Shown here piece by piece: positions 25,740 to 26,502 of a DNA stretch of 26,502 bases (the first letter of the stretch is position 1; each line of letters starts with the position of its first letter). Made by a program: the position numbers and the translations under genes. The notes beneath the pieces were generated by a model. It did no database searches. It saw only the letters and a program-made list of their open reading frames with translations, and was not told the origin of the DNA. Origin of the DNA: Lentibacillus juripiscarius JCM 12147 (lineage in GTDB: Bacteria > Bacillota > Bacilli > Bacillales_D > Amphibacillaceae); NCBI GenBank assembly GCA_001311805.1, contig BBCA01000042.1, positions 1-26,502 on the forward strand. The letters are read 5' to 3'.

Positions 25740-26162
25740 TTATATACGCTTTTCACTAAAAATGTGAAATAATTGGTGCACATTTAAATCCGGATTTTCT
25801 GGATAGGTATGGTACCCACGATACTCCTCAACCATTCTCAGTAATTTTCCCTTGTCACAATTATCAAGTATTGTCGTCTCTTTCAAGTCTATTAAATCCT
25901 TTTCCCTGGTTGAAAATATCTTTGCACAAGCAAGCATTTCAATCTCCGGTACATAAACACGGATATTTGAAAACCCCGCGTCCAATTCAAACCGATGCTC
26001 CTCAATCCTAAAGTCTTCGGAAGGAGGTACCTCCATTACTCCACCAACTACATGTATATTTAAGTCCTTCAGCAATGACATAAACAGTTGTTCATTATCT
26101 GAGGTGAGAACTTCTACATCAATATCCCTTGTTGCACGAAATAACTGATTTTGTGCTGTCAT
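25740..26162 (-). CDS. AbiEii/DUF6036-like nucleotidyltransferase, N-terminus uncertain
   Basis: RATRDIDVEVL is the metal-binding DxD region of this nucleotidyltransferase group, with CAKIFSTREKDLIDLKETTI as the later conserved block. The annotated ATG at 26162 lacks the upstream glycine motif. A frame carrying GGSGVLLF directly before it fits the usual GGS-x(~18)-RxTxDID spacing, and one missing A near 26195 would open it further. The true protein is therefore probably longer. Relatives are toxins or regulators in type IV toxin-antitoxin pairs. Confidence 0.6.
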   Translation of the reverse strand: MTAQNQLFRATRDIDVEVLTSDNEQLFMSLLKDLNIHVVGGVMEVPPSEDFRIEEHRFELDAGFSNIRVYVPEIEMLACAKIFSTREKDLIDLKETTILDNCDKGKLLRMVEEYRGYHTYPENPDLNVHQLFHIFSEKRI

Positions 26163-26290
26163 AAATAAAAGTACCCCTGAACCACCTTGCTTTTAAGAAC
26201 AATGGAAGAAAATATAGCCAAGCCCAGACTAGCAAATACGAAGTGACCAATGACGATAATGATTCCAAGAAACATATCGCTACCAATCAA
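26159..26290 (-). CDS. possible 43-aa membrane ORF overlapping nucleotidyltransferase start
   Basis: TTG at 26290 follows GGGGGTG. The product (MIGSDMFLGIIIVIGHFVF...) has one helix, and its TGA overlaps the next ATG (ATGA). It is either a small coupled gene or the frameshifted N-terminal part of the nucleotidyltransferase region. Confidence 0.35.
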   Translation of the reverse strand: MIGSDMFLGIIIVIGHFVFASLGLAIFSSIVLKSKVVQGYFYL

Positions 26291-26330
26291 TCCAACACCC
26301 CCGGTCCTCTAGCAATAAACGTTGACTCTG

Positions 26331-26502
26331 TTATCCATCCCGCTTTGCTAAAGACGATGCAAAAAACAAAGCAATACCAAGACATAAAAAAGATAAGGAC
26401 GGAAACTGCTCTTTAAAGACAAAAACTTCCATCGAATGTTGCAACGAACAGAGAAACACCTATCACGAAAAAAACACTTCCGAGGGTAAGGTTTATTTTT
26501 CC
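26331..26502 (-). CDS. membrane protein, C-terminal part (runs off window)
   Basis: The minus-strand frames give KINLTLGSVFFVIGVSLFVA then, after one indel near 26428, EVFVFKEQFPSLSFLCLGIA and a LAKRDG end at 26331. Two hydrophobic segments are visible. The start lies outside the window. The family is not recognised. Confidence 0.4.

Overview
This window looks like chromosome from a low-to-mid GC, probably halotolerant Bacillaceae bacterium (Virgibacillus/Lentibacillus/Oceanobacillus-like). The evidence is the gene content (paired crcB, a YerD-like FMN glutamate synthase, type II pantothenate kinase coaW, bacitracin/lantibiotic-type ABC genes, Rpn-family nuclease, DUF3953), strong AGGAGG-type ribosome sites, and TTG/GTG starts. 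Almost all genes are on the minus strand. Only a C45-family acyltransferase/hydrolase, a Fic protein and one membrane-linked protein are on the plus strand.

Layout. 1-920: a 20-bp-period repeat at the edge, then two adjacent crcB fluoride-channel genes. 1.0-6.7 kb: yerD-like oxidoreductase, a coiled-coil protein built from 14-residue repeats, a PrcB-like lipoprotein, a small membrane protein, coaW, a small membrane ORF, and an Rpn-family nuclease. 6.8-7.1 kb: a likely type I toxin (holin-like peptide) with a strong terminator. 7.1-9.5 kb: an ATPase-permease-permease ABC operon. 9.6-18.5 kb: an AT-rich stretch of short same-strand genes (GNAT, Nudix, C45 hydrolase, alpha/beta hydrolase, GrpB remnant, beta-lactamase-like serine hydrolase, many 45-112 aa membrane proteins). 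At least nine of its intergenic gaps carry a related ~50-60 bp palindromic repeat, usually just after a stop codon. One repeat copy is split at its centre by a ~912-bp group II intron with no open reading frame. 18.5-20.6 kb: a two-component system. 20.7-26.5 kb: a second C45 enzyme, a nucleoside hydrolase, Fic, a tubby-like membrane protein, and an AbiEii/DUF6036-like nucleotidyltransferase with a small partner.

The repeat-separated array is the most interesting part. Its layout (short accessory genes, one orientation, one palindromic repeat per gene, GNAT/Nudix/hydrolase content) resembles an integron cassette array, but no integrase is visible. On the minus strand the order is response regulator, histidine kinase, array, ATPase, permease, permease. 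This suggests the array may have been inserted into a peptide-antibiotic sensing and resistance locus.

Data quality matters when reading this annotation. I count more than 30 single-base indels in otherwise well-conserved genes, most in runs of A/T or G/C. I treat them as probable sequencing errors and give each gene its inferred full span. As the sequence stands, those genes are not continuously open.
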